Source of the DNA: Tanypteryx hageni
Lineage: Eukaryota; Arthropoda; Insecta; Odonata; Petaluridae
Length of the DNA: 64,000 nucleotides
Direction of reading: 5' to 3'
Assembly: GCA_028673005.1 (NCBI GenBank)
Contig: CM054118.1
Coordinates: 57,605,338-57,669,337 of the forward strand
Position numbers and translations under genes: made by a program. Under the pieces are notes generated by a model, which saw only the letters and a program-made list of their open reading frames with translations, was not told where the DNA came from and searched no databases. Below, one piece after another: positions 45,601 to 58,700 of this stretch (position 1 is the first letter of the stretch; each line of letters starts with the position of its first letter).

Positions 45601-48600
45601 GCATGTCACAGTAATGGGCATCCACATTTTGTTGAACATCAAAAGCGCACCACACAAATGGTATGTTTAATAATAAAAACAAATCATCATTCAAATTTTA
45701 AATAATAAAAATTGACATGTCGTTTCCCTTCGTAACCCCATGATTATCTTCTTCACGCTTTCTCTCCCCCCTATTTGCAATCGAATAAAAGTGGTGAGGA
45801 GGCCGCATCTTTAGGACTGGCTTGTGGCCCGTGCGCTATGTGTTTGAGAACGATGTTATAGCGGCAGAGACCGATGTCGCCATAGGAAGAACCAGGACTT
45901 AAAATTCCCCGGCCCGAACCAAGCTTCTTATGAGAGATAGGTAAAGGTGAATACTACGGCGAAACTGATGTTAAATGAGAAATCTAACTCCTTAACCGTA
46001 AAGTTCGAAAATTAGAGGCTAAAAGTAGAGAACTAATCCTAGGATTAGTGCTTGTGCGATTGAGTGAGTAAATGTGTGAGTAACTTCGGGTCCCTGGCGT
46101 GGAGTAACACCCCATAAACCTTTAAGTTTGTGTTTTTCATTTTCTTTGACTTCTCACCTCCTTTCTTTTTCCCCCTTTTTTCCTGTGTCTCTAATTTTTT
46201 AACTTTACGGTTAAGGAGTTAGATTTCCCATTTAACAAGCTTCCTATGAATTCATGGGCCCCGATACATACAAAACCACTTAATGTGGTAGATTTTACTT
46301 CCAAAGTGACAAATTTCCCTGCCAAGCCCCCCCCCCCCTACATTCGAACTATCGGGTCTCGGAATAGTGTCCCCTTTTTCTCCTCCACCGACCGGAGCCT
46401 GTTTATCCATTCACAAAATTCAAGTTTGACCACCGGCGGAGACGACACGCGTGGAAGGCCCCATAAATATCTGGGTTTTCCTCTTTCGATTCAACTTTCG
46501 TTTGCCTTCGCACATTAACTACCCCGAGTGAGGTACGGTCGTTGCACCCGAAAGACAGAAGGGCCGGACAGCCGGCGGAAGAGGCGAAGAAAGCGTCCAT
46601 ACGACATACATCTACATCTACATCTACAAGTTACCCTGCAATTCACCAAGTTGGTGGGTGGCAGGGGGTGCAATGCACCAAATCCTACCTAAAGATTGTC
46701 TAACGCAATTCGAAATTTCCTATTGTGATCTCTTATTGTCCTCGGAAAGAACGAGCCTAGATAACGCTCCGTCCTACAATCGATCTCACGTATTTTATCG
46801 TCTCGATCATTTCTACCTATGTACGTCGGTGCCACAATTATTCCCACTACCTCCTCTTTTAGACATTCTGACCTATATTTCTCTAGAAGTTTCAACCTTG
46901 AGTGCAATCTACGGTCCTCCAGTGATACCCAGTTCAAATCGCTCAATAAAGAGGTGACGCTTTCCTTATGTTCGTACTTTTGTTTTACAAATCTGGCTGC
47001 TCTACGCTGTACTCTTTCTAGTTGAATTATGTGTCCCTTCTCGTACGGATCCCATATGCTCGCTGCGTATTCCACTTGTGGTCTTACCAGTGATAAGTAG
47101 CATGTTTCGCGTACTTTCTCTGTAGTGTTCCGTACTATTCTACCTATGAATGCCAGTTTCTTGTTGGCCGCGCCTATAACTCGACGAATGTGCATGTCCC
47201 ACGAAAGATCTCGACAAATGGTTACTCCTAAATATTTTACATACTCAGCTTGTCGAATATTCATTTCATCTATTTTATATTCGAAACCTAAATCTTTGTT
47301 CTTACTTTTCCAGAACGTGACTGCGGCACATTTAGTATAATTAATTTCGATTTGCCATTCTTTGCACCACGCTGAAATGGCTCTTAAGTCTTCACGCAGA
47401 GACTGATGGTCCTCCTGATTTTTTACCCTAGGAATAACAAGAGAGGGGGAGGGGGACCCCGAGGCCCACAAATATTTTCATCTATTTCACTGCAATGAAA
47501 TTCGATTTTTTTTCAAAATTGGGTCGTCCATAGCCTTGTCATAAGCAAGCAGCCATAGCTTTCAACCGATTTTACATATATTCCTGGTTTGTACAATTAT
47601 TTTCGTCGATGGCCGCATGCTATGACAAACGGGTGGACGAAATTAAATTGTGTGCGCCATGCGTGATTTGTCAGACGACTCGGAGTAAAACGTTCTTGTT
47701 TTTAACTTGTTATTATTTCTATAAATTCGAGGGTAATTTGCACTCTTATTATAATATGAATCTTGGAAGGCAAACGTAGGGCGGATGAAAGTGAAAAAAA
47801 GTTCTTTCGTGAATAATTCTGCCTTCATTGTATGTTAAGACAATACAATATCAGATTATCAACTATTAAAATGGTATATTTATATTCCTATGATATCTTT
47901 AAATCTTGGTAGCGTAAGGGACTGAAAATAGCTTAGTATTCCTCGGGTGAAATGTCAAAATTTTGAGGACTCTGTGGCTCGCTCAGAGAATCTATCCTCA
48001 CATAAACTTTAAATGGAAAAACAAATTCATTGTTATTGGCAAGCTGGAAACTTAAATATATATATATATTTAAACAACAGTAAACCAAGTTCGAAGTCAG
48101 TAACTTATTCTGAATAACATTACATACGTTTTTTTTTTCAAAAATTAAATTTTGGAGCCCTATGATTAATTACAATAAAAATGAAAATGGAGAAACTTCC
48201 TTACGAAACCTCTTTACGACGGACCTATTGAGGATGGAATCCTAAGTAGTGATTCCGAAATGCGTATTTACGCATTCTTTAAAAAAGAAGTACACTTTGT
48301 GGTTTATTGCTTGTGTGATTCGCGCGCGTGTAAACAAGGGTCCCTGGCGTGGAGTAGTTCCCATTAACCCGGAGTGTGTGAGATTGTGTGAGTGTTCGGT
48401 CCCTGGAGTGAAGTATTTTCCCCTAAACCGGTGTGTATTTGTGTACTTCTTTTTTAATTTTTATGGTTATAAGGAGATTTCTCCATTTTCATTTTTACAC
48501 GTTATTTTCGTTTACTTCTTTAACTGCAGATTCGTTTATTTATTTGATTGTTCATTTGTTTATTTATCAATTTGTTCGTTTTTTTATTTTCGAGTAGCTC

Positions 48601-51600
48601 ATAAACAGCACTTGACAGCCTTTTACAATGAGTTCAACAACGATAACAACACGTACAACCTTCCCTCGGGAGAATGAGAACCTGTTATCCTAGCATTTGG
48701 AACCAGAAACGGTACCCACCTCTCAACCAAAGCTGGCATGGATTAAATTTATTTAATTCCCGCTAATATCTGTCGTTGCCTTTCGAACTTTTCTTGCTCT
48801 GGCTCGGATATAAATTTTGCGCCAGCAGAGAGACTTGTTTTAAAATGCACCATAATGAGGAACTCTCTGATCCCCATATAATTTGCTCTTAACAGATAAC
48901 GATCGTCCGTCCTAACGTTACCCATAATCGAAAATACCATCTCGACCATCTCTAACTTAAATCATAAGTAGGTACCAAATCCGCAGTCCGAATTCCATGT
49001 TAAGATCATTCCTTTGTACCCAAACTGCGTCGAATGTTTTAAATGAGAATGAAAATAAACGGGATATTTTGTGTTGCTATAGTACATTTCTTAAATATTT
49101 TCAGATTATTTTAAAACACTTTATGAGAATAATCTATTAGTTTAGGCTGCGCCATAATACATATAAAGTATCTTACTCCGTGGGCCGCGTGTTTGAGACT
49201 CTTGGCCTAGGGACTCACCCTTCTAGGGTTTTATAAGATATACATCGAAATAAAATCTATTCACGATTACAATACTTTATATATCTCAGAAAGTAAATAT
49301 AATATATAAGCCTGATTCAAAATATAATTAGTCAAAGTTTCGTATTTCATTTAAGATGAGTATGATTACGCTACGTTGGAAGATAATTCTTTCATTTGCT
49401 CTTAGAGCTCGGCAGATTACAGCAAAACAAATGGCAAAGGATCTTGGAATATAAATCGAGGAAAAAGACCGCACGGAAGTGTTGCTTGTGGTGATGTCGT
49501 TGAAATGAGACCCGGACAAAATGTTTCGGGACAAAACGACATAGTGTCTCCAAACGCAAGGTAGGACAAAATGTCCCCACGCACCAGAATAATTATTAAT
49601 TATTTCCTCTCCGATGTTGGTATGCTGTTAAAAATCAGTCAGATGATTCATTATAACGCCTTTAGCAAGTTTTTGGCATTTATTTTGTTCTGAAAAAGTC
49701 AATTAGCAACATTATCCTCCATATAGACGTTTTCACATATCACGTGTTTTTAATTTTTCCAAAATATGTGATTTAAACGTTAAGTTTCAGCGATTTCGAA
49801 TTGATGACAAAATTCGTCGATAAGAATAAGAATTAATCATTCTTCTTTGAAACAGTCTCATTCCGAAATCGATGGTCAATTTCTTCAAATTTTAATTAGC
49901 AAAAGAATGAAAGTCTGCGCGTCGAAAAATCGCTTTTTACGGGAAATGGAAATTATATCCTGGAGTCGAACCCGGATCTTTTTTCGGAGCTTTTTTTATC
50001 GCCGTTGACTTAAATGCGTGATTGAAGTATATCAGCCTAATTTCAATCTTCTACCTAGTCGGGCTGTTTATTAAAAACACGTTATATGTAAAAACGTTTA
50101 TATGGAGGATAATGTTGCTATAGGTCTGTCGCATTCATCAGAACATGCGCGGACTTCGGCCGCGCACGGAGGGGTCCTTAGGTTGTCAGTTTTCACTGTT
50201 TACAGTTGACTGCCTAGACGAAGTTTTGCGAATATTTGGCAACAACGTAGTTAGAAAAGGACCGAGACAGCGATAGCCCATATGGTAAGGAAAGGCAAGA
50301 GGGGAGGGTGCCAAGTGGAGTGAGGAATTAGTCCACACCCACAATTCACCCAAAATGTTCTTTTTATCGCGGTAGGCCTATAATAACTTTTTCAGGACAA
50401 AATAAATACCAAAAACTTGACTTGACTGATTTTGAACAGCATACCAACATCAGAGAGAGAATAATTAATACTTATTCTGGTGTGTGGCGACATTTTGTCC
50501 TACCTTGCGTTTGGGGACATTATGTCCGGGGCCATTTTGTCTGGGGCCATTTTGTCTGGGCCATTTTGTCGGGAATCGTTTTGACCGGGGAAATTTTGTC
50601 CTACACCCCGTTTAAATATATATACGTCGAGAAAAAAGGAGTGTAGAATTGATAAATCCCAGAGATCTTCTGAAGCGAGGAGTTATTACGTAATTTTGTA
50701 GCTGTGTAATGGATGAGATACGGAAATAATTACGTAATTTTCAGACTAGGTTTTTCTAATAATGGCAGTAAATATAAACAGCAATGCGTAATATTATGTT
50801 CTGAAATTTAAGCTATGTGCGCGAAAAATGTTTATTTTTTAAGAGGTGAGTCACCACAGACATTCTCGAGAACTCTTCTGGCTCTAGATAAGGGTTTTTC
50901 CTCTTGAAATTTTCCACTCCGCAAAAATTTGGTTTCTCTGGCAATTTTTAAATATAAATAACAGAAGAAAACCGAGGTATGACGCGTGTTACGCAAGGGA
51001 AGGCGGGGGAGAACAAGGGATTTTTTTATCGACAAGGTTTCGAGTGGTATAGAGCGCAAATGGGATTGCCAACCCTGCCGGTATGACCCCGAGTCTCCGC
51101 GAGCTGTTATACTTATCCGATTTTTCGATCGTAAGCTGGCCGCAGGGCCGTTCTTCCGAGCAGAAACGTTTATTTCTCCTAAAACGCTACTCGTAAGTCA
51201 CATGCAGGGTTGGCCCAAGGTACCGCCGAGCCGGGCGGCTGCCCGGGGCGCCGAAGTATTGGGTACACTATCTCCATCAACCATATATACTAAAGGTTGC
51301 CAAACCGTAGTTCTTGAGACGCATGCGGCTCTATTAATTTAATGTGCGGCCATAGCAGTCTTAAGGAAGAGGCCACATGGGCCTCACTTTAGAGGGGGGC
51401 CTCAAAATTTAGAGAGGAGAAATAAAACAGAGATTCAAAAGTCAGAAATACCTACTTATGAACTATTAGACATGAGGAAAGAAACAGAAAAAATAGCCTA
51501 TTTTTTAGATTGAATTTTTAGTAAATATATAATATGAAATCGTGAAACTTTACAGTTTTTGTTTATTTGATATTTAAATTTTTCCAGCATTTCTTTATAC

Positions 51601-52656
51601 TCCCAGTCACCCACCTCCTAAATAGCTTATTACTGTATATTGTTATTCTCTATGAAATCAGATAGGTAATAAACGTCGCAACATTTTACGATCAATGCAA
51701 AAATTTGATAAATAAGACCTGCTCTACAAATGGGGAGGGTGGCTCAAAAAAGTTAGGGCCCATGGCCTCCAAATGCCTTAAGACCGCCCTGTGTGCGGAT
51801 CTTTTGAAATTCTATTTAAGAGAGTGACAACGATTTCCAGTAAATAACACAATAACCCAGTGTTAATTAAGACGTTTAGGGGGTGTCTTAAGGCAGTGGT
51901 TCCCAAACTGGATGCTGCGGCACACAGGACGTCGGACTGATTTTTAGGGGTGCAGCGAAAAATTTAGTTTAGAAAATAAATCAACGATTTGGATTTGTGC
52001 AGCATTAAAATATACCAAATATTCAGAGGGATACTTTGACAAAAGTGTTGAATACCGCTGATGTATCAGCGAACGTGAATTATACAGAGTGTTTCAAAAG
52101 TCGCGCAACCCTGTATATTTCACTGTAATGTCTGAAAATCAGTTATAGTCTCAAGGAAGGCGGGTGTCACTTCCAAAACTTGCTATGTACGCCATGGATG
52201 TAGAGCAGGCATGTCAAACTCAAAGAGTCATCAAGGCCGCATCAAAGCGACGGATGCTGTAAAAGGGCCGCATCATCATTACAAGTTGTCTAATGAGGGC
52301 CAGAATTGAAAAATTACCAAAAGATTGGACATGTTTCGCAAAAAAAAACAAATTAGAAACCGCGCTCTATTGTAGTACCTCAAAGATAGGAAAAAATCCT
52401 ATCTCCTTTTCACAAAAATAATGTAGGTATTTATATAAAATCTTGAACGGTTTAGTTGCGACAAAAATTCGCATTTGGGCGGCACAACGGCATAGAAAGG
52501 ACCGCATGTGGCCCGCGGACAGCCAGTTTGACATAACTGATGTATAATGTACACCTAATGTATAATGTACATCTAATGTATTATGCACAACTTGATGTGT
52601 AAATATTACAATGAAATATACAGGGTTGTGCGACTTTTATATTCATGAGTATGTTT

Positions 52657-52725
<69 letters not shown>

Positions 52726-55700
52726 TATATTACCCCTTATCAAATTATACATATGCACATATGTATGTGGGCCGTTGGCACCCATAGGCGCAAACTCGAT
52801 TTGTCGGTGAGTTTCGCCTAGATTCCGTAGCGCTAATAACCACACTCGGTCTGTGCTATGCTTACTCTATTCTTTATTCATTAACCCCCTCCTTCTCACG
52901 TACGAAAAACTGAGCACACAGGACCGTCGCATGAGGTGAGTCCGTCTCAGGCGGCACTTTTCTGGAAGCGGTATTACAGCAATGTCGCCGCCGATCTGCA
53001 TCCTTTTTTTCGTGGACTGGAGCGACATTTTGTCTTTTTGCCTAAAGCGGCAGATTTCCAATCAACGGCCCTGAGAGCGCACGTAACCGACGGAAATCAG
53101 TGCATGACTCCAAGAAGTAGTAGCGTTTTAAAATATGCTAATTAAAACTGAGACGAGAAATACGGGCTTGAACTTGCTTAAAAAAATTAAACTTATTTTT
53201 CTCGCCGAGATCGCTCGAACGCTTTCCTCGTTATATCAAACTTTTAATACAATCACAAAAGGTGCGAAATGTTTAAAACCGTCGATCTGAGAAATTTTCC
53301 CGATGCACAAATTTCATCCACTGTTTTCTAATGTGAGATCGCCGTCTTAATTAGTTTTCTTATCTCTTCTATACGTTGACTTACCGGCGCGTCGATTTGC
53401 TTAATTTCACGAAAATTCGAAACTCGTTGCATTACAAATTTCCATGCGTCGCAAAAGTTGTTCTCAGAAGCGGTTCTTATTCATTTATTCCCACAGGTTG
53501 CTAATTGCGCCAAAAAAATAAGGTCGAGATAATTTATCCAGGGCCATCTCGTAAGAAGAATAATTAGTTTTTTTTTAGATCTCTGCCAATTACGTGGGGT
53601 TCGCTTAAAGAATGTCATTGAGAATGGAGTGGCGTAATGAAAGGGAGGAGCTCTTAACCAATGGGAAGCTACCTCAATAATACATGTCAATGCCCCAGTG
53701 TTGCCGGTTCGGATTCGAAGGGCATGTTTCCAAACAGAATGGGGACGTCCCAACTAACGATGAGTCATGGCATCACTGGATCCCCTCAGGGTCATTCAGT
53801 TGCATTGCCTACTTGCCAATTGACGAGATTTTCTTGGCAATGTTTCTAGGTTGAGAGTGTTTTCCGTAAGTTTTCCTCATTCATAAAAAGTTTCTCATCC
53901 GGGTAAATTTTATTCTGTAGTTCCACGACATATGCGACATGATAATAGTGTAATTAGATTGGATGTCAATTCTTACGGGAGCAAAATTAGAGGTTTATTA
54001 AATGGTTTTCCGCGAACATGTTGATTTTTCATTTATTTTAATTATAATGACTCATCGCGATAATGAGGAGAAGTTAAGGGAAATTACAAATTAAAACTAG
54101 ATAGGTAATCGAAAATGGAAAGGTCTAAGAGTTATTTATAGGTTGAAGCACAACTTCTATTCTCAATGGGAATAGGAAATGGGAGAAATCTGATATATGT
54201 TGAAGAACAAGCGCTTAAAAAAGTACTTTTCTTAAGTATCTCCAATAGTCACAATAAGGTTATGAAAAACCAGATGCGTATTTCGGCAACAAAGCAGCCG
54301 TCTTCAGTGGTAATTCACTGATAGATCTATTTTCGGCGAATTACCTCTGCAGACGGCTGCTTTGTTGCCGAAATGCGCATCTGGTTTTTCATAACCTTGT
54401 TGTGGCTATTGGAGATACCTGATGTAACCACTTTTTTAAGCGCTTTCCTTGAATTTTTTTCAGCCATAAGACCAGCTCGATAATTCTCTGTTGAACTGAT
54501 ATATGTTAACTGCTATTTATAAAAGTTTAATTCAGCGAGTTTGAAAAGAAGGCATGGCTCGCGCTCAACCATGCCCGTAAAAGAGTAGGCCAATTTAACT
54601 TGAAAAAATAAAAATTTCAAAATTTAATTTAATCAAAAATATAAAATGTTTTTCACACTGATTTAATAGCTAACAACTGTACGAAAACGTGACCCGCTAT
54701 TGCGTTTAATTTTTTTTTCTGAATGGCGGAATTAACTGGAGAGAAACTTTTCGAAACTTCAGAACATCAGCTCAAAAAATATATATTCCGCGATAGTTCT
54801 CCGCGCTGAAATGACACAGAATGCGCACATAAACCTCGTGTCATCAAAATTTTTCATCGTTACAATTTTTGGCAATGTTACTAGTTGCTCTCATTACTAA
54901 GCCAAATGAAAAATAGCTCGATAAAATTTCGCACCAATATGTTTTCAGTAAAGATAATCACTTCGTCAATGAAGCATTCGATAACTCATCTTTCTCGTCC
55001 GCGTTATTGGCAAATTTGAATTCCTGTAAAGAATTCTCAGCTTCTCATTCGAGGACCATTGCGTCGCAAACCTAAGAGACATGTTTCTATTTCGCAAAAC
55101 TTACCTAATATTAATGAATATCATTATAGCAACTACGCAAACATCTTAAAAATAATGCGAATGCGAAATTCTGTTATGATCGACTCAAATGGACCATTAA
55201 ATTGACGACACAATCAACATACAGAGAAGAAATCAAATGCACATGTCAATGTTTTCGCATAGTTACACATAGTATTTATTTCTACACTAATGTAATTGCT
55301 CTTCAAAAATAAAGAATGAGTATGAATGGCCAGGGCCGTCCTTAGGGTTTACAGGACCCTATGCAGAACTTTTTAAAACTACGCCTGACTTGCTAGTAGC
55401 AACACAATCATAAGCGTTGAGGTCCACTTCCATATCAAAAAACATCTTGATAAAATATTTCTAACAAGTACAAAATTTGTTAATAAAATGTTGACCTAAC
55501 TTGGGAAAAATAAGGGCTCTTGGTGTCCTACGAGGATGCATATGCTGTACATGCCTAAGAATGACACATTAAGTTAACATTAAAAGACCTTAGCGGCAGT
55601 TTTCAACTATAGGGACAGTATTTTTAAGCTGGGCTGCATTGGATTGGGTTGAGTAGGGTATATTTCTCATCAAAACCCAACCCAGCTTTCAAAAACAGCC

Positions 55701-58700
55701 CTAAAGTCATCTTAGCTAATTGGTGATTCAAAAAGCAACTTAAATGAAAAATCCAAGGCTCACTGCCAGTATTTAATGAAACTCAAAAAATGAGTATTAA
55801 TTACTGCCTGTCAGGAATGAAAAATTCCTCAGTAATTAAAAGGTACTTAATCATCATAAGAGTATATATTATTATTCCAGTAGGGGCTGGATTAAGGTGA
55901 GAGAAGGAACTGAAGAACTTAAATTTAAAATTGGCATCTCGATTATTATTTCACTGAGTAATAGGGAACATTGCCGCATAATATTAATTTTTTGGTAATC
56001 GTTGAAAAATCCTATTTTCCGGATTTGAAATCAAATTTTAAGCTAATTTGAAACTTACTAAAGTTTTCTTGAGTGGAAAACTAAATTTCTTTTATTTTAA
56101 CGTCAACACATTCAAGTCCTGAGCTATTATCTCAATTGTACTATTTGTAAGAGTATGTAAAAGAAAAATATTCTGCGCTCATTCATACGTTGAATAGATA
56201 AAATAAACTCTTCCAGAATTGAATAAAATCTTACACACAGAATGAGACTGACTTTCACTATAATAGAGAGGATACTGAACTCCCTGGTTGAAAAAATCAT
56301 TATTATTACCCAGACCAAGTTTTAAAAAGAAATATAGGCAAATATTGATACACTGATACAATAACTCAACATTGTTTTACTTGATGTTTTTCAATTGATG
56401 TCAGTTCTATCAGATTCACCACCTTTAAAATGACAATAGTTTTTTCTTCCTTTGAAAAATTGGAAAACTCCTCTATTTTATGAGCTCCAATTTAAGCAGG
56501 AAATTTTTCTCCCTAAGATAAAAATTTTTTATCAGGATGAATTTATCTTCTGTTCAAAATAAGATAATCTTAAGTGAGACAGCTATTTATATGTATAATA
56601 AGCTATGTTTGTCCCTCACGCTCGCCTGTGGCACCACTCTTAAAAAGGCTTTATAATAGAGTGGGAGAATCAAGAACTATTTACGACCGACTTTAATGCT
56701 ATTTCAACAAACTTTCCGAGTAGGTATAAAATTGACATTTGGTAGGAATGCTTGTCTCTTATAGTAAAAGCCATTTATGAAAAAATCCTCAAAAAAGACC
56801 TAGGTTCAACTCCAATAGATAATTTCTATCTCCCATAAGATAACACATAAAAATCGATTTTTCCGGCTTACAGGCTTTTACTCTTTTGCAAATTAAAATT
56901 AGAAAGAATTGACCTATGATCTTTAGACCTTGACTGTTTTAAAGAAAAATAAACATTGTTTCTTATTCTTATTGTCAATTCAAAATCACTCAAGTTCCAC
57001 ATTTAAATCATATTTATTGAAAAATTTTTAGCTTTTTAACGATATGTTACCTTGCCGACCGAGTCATTGTTAAACCTCGAGATTGCATTGTTGTCTCAAC
57101 CCTAATACTAGGTATATGTGTAAAAAAAGCGTGCTTTGAATGTTTTAATATGTGAGAGAGAGGGAGAAAGAAAGGAGAGACAGGGGGTGAGAGAAGGAGG
57201 GACAAAATTATGTTCCATAAATTAAAAATAATTTTGCATATATAAGAATTGTATAGCGTAATGTATTTCTTTCTCATACAATTTCTATTTGCCCAAAACT
57301 ATTTTTACTCTCTGGAGCACTCAATTATGTGAATTTTATATTTATTGTTTACTTTTTAGTGCATATAAAAGTTGGTTTCATTAATTTTTTATTTCAATTT
57401 TAACTTGATACTTAATTCATGCATACCTGTCATATTTGATGGGCACTTACGCTAGTTACTAAAATAATGTAACAAATAATAAGACAACAATTTCTTGGAA
57501 CATTAATTCCAACATAATAAAATCAGTAAATTTCTAATGTTGAGCAAAAGTAAACATACTTATGGGTAACCAGGTCACTCTAGATTGTCATATTTGTCCC
57601 ATTTTCTTATTCCTCAAAATAATTAAATGTTTTTCCAAATGACCTTTAAATGCTGCTGAGATTTGACAAATGAACATTCAATTAACTAAAAATTTTATCT
57701 CTCCTCATGCATTGTTTTATTAATATAAATGTACTTTTTTAAAAATAAAATAAATAATATGAGATATTATTTTTATTAGAAAACTTTTGCTAATTTCCAC
57801 AAATAAATGCAAAACACGACTGGTTTCGGTGAATAATCACCATCATCAGGTAACAAGCATTTTGCATTTATTTGTGGAAATTAGCAAAAGTTTTCTAATA
57901 AAAAATACTATCTCGCATTGTTTATTTTATTTGATTATGGAATTCCACAAAGTCTCAGCCACGTACATGCACTTTTTTAAATGTTTAGGTTAATGGCATG
58001 ATCTATAATTTAACAGCAGCCTCCTATATATTCACAATTAATACATTACTCCTTAAAAGAACAATCTACAATGTTTTTTTAATACTTACCTGTTGTATAA
58101 AATATTTTGCTATTTAACTTTCCCAGAGATTCGACTGATTCTTCTAGCAATGAACGCAGCTGTTTTTCAAATATAGAAACTGCATATATGTTCTGATCCC
58201 TTGTGCTACCAAGAATTTGATGAACTTTCTCTTCTGTAATATATTCTTCAGCTTCAATCTTCATTAATTTGCCTTCTGGAGTCCAAATGGTGATCCCAAC
58301 CTACGAAAATTGTAGAATCATATTAAAATAAATTTATATTATCATCGTTTATTTTAAAAGCTAATGAAACATGTAGTATGTCTTTCATCTATCCAGAACT
58401 ACTTCCAAGAATTCACATTAATACTGATTTTGTATTTCCAGAATGAAAGGAAATTTTAAGGTACTGAAAATGTATTTTTTAGCATTAAGAAAATGGAATA
58501 ATATGAGAAAATTTATGGCAAGTGAGATTGATAATCATATGCATCTTTGTAAACCAGGGGTGGAAAAAAGAACTAAAAAAATTGTTATTAACAACAAATG
58601 TCCATGGTTTTTATAAAAAATATACAATTGTCATTAGGATTTGTAAAGCTATAAAAGAATGCATGGTTAAAAATCTCTGCTAAGTTCACTAAATTCAAGC

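Noticed and set aside
53481..53753. 90-codon minus-strand frame as an exon
   Set aside because: No acceptor or donor at usable positions, and not phase-compatible with neighbouring membrane-protein exons.
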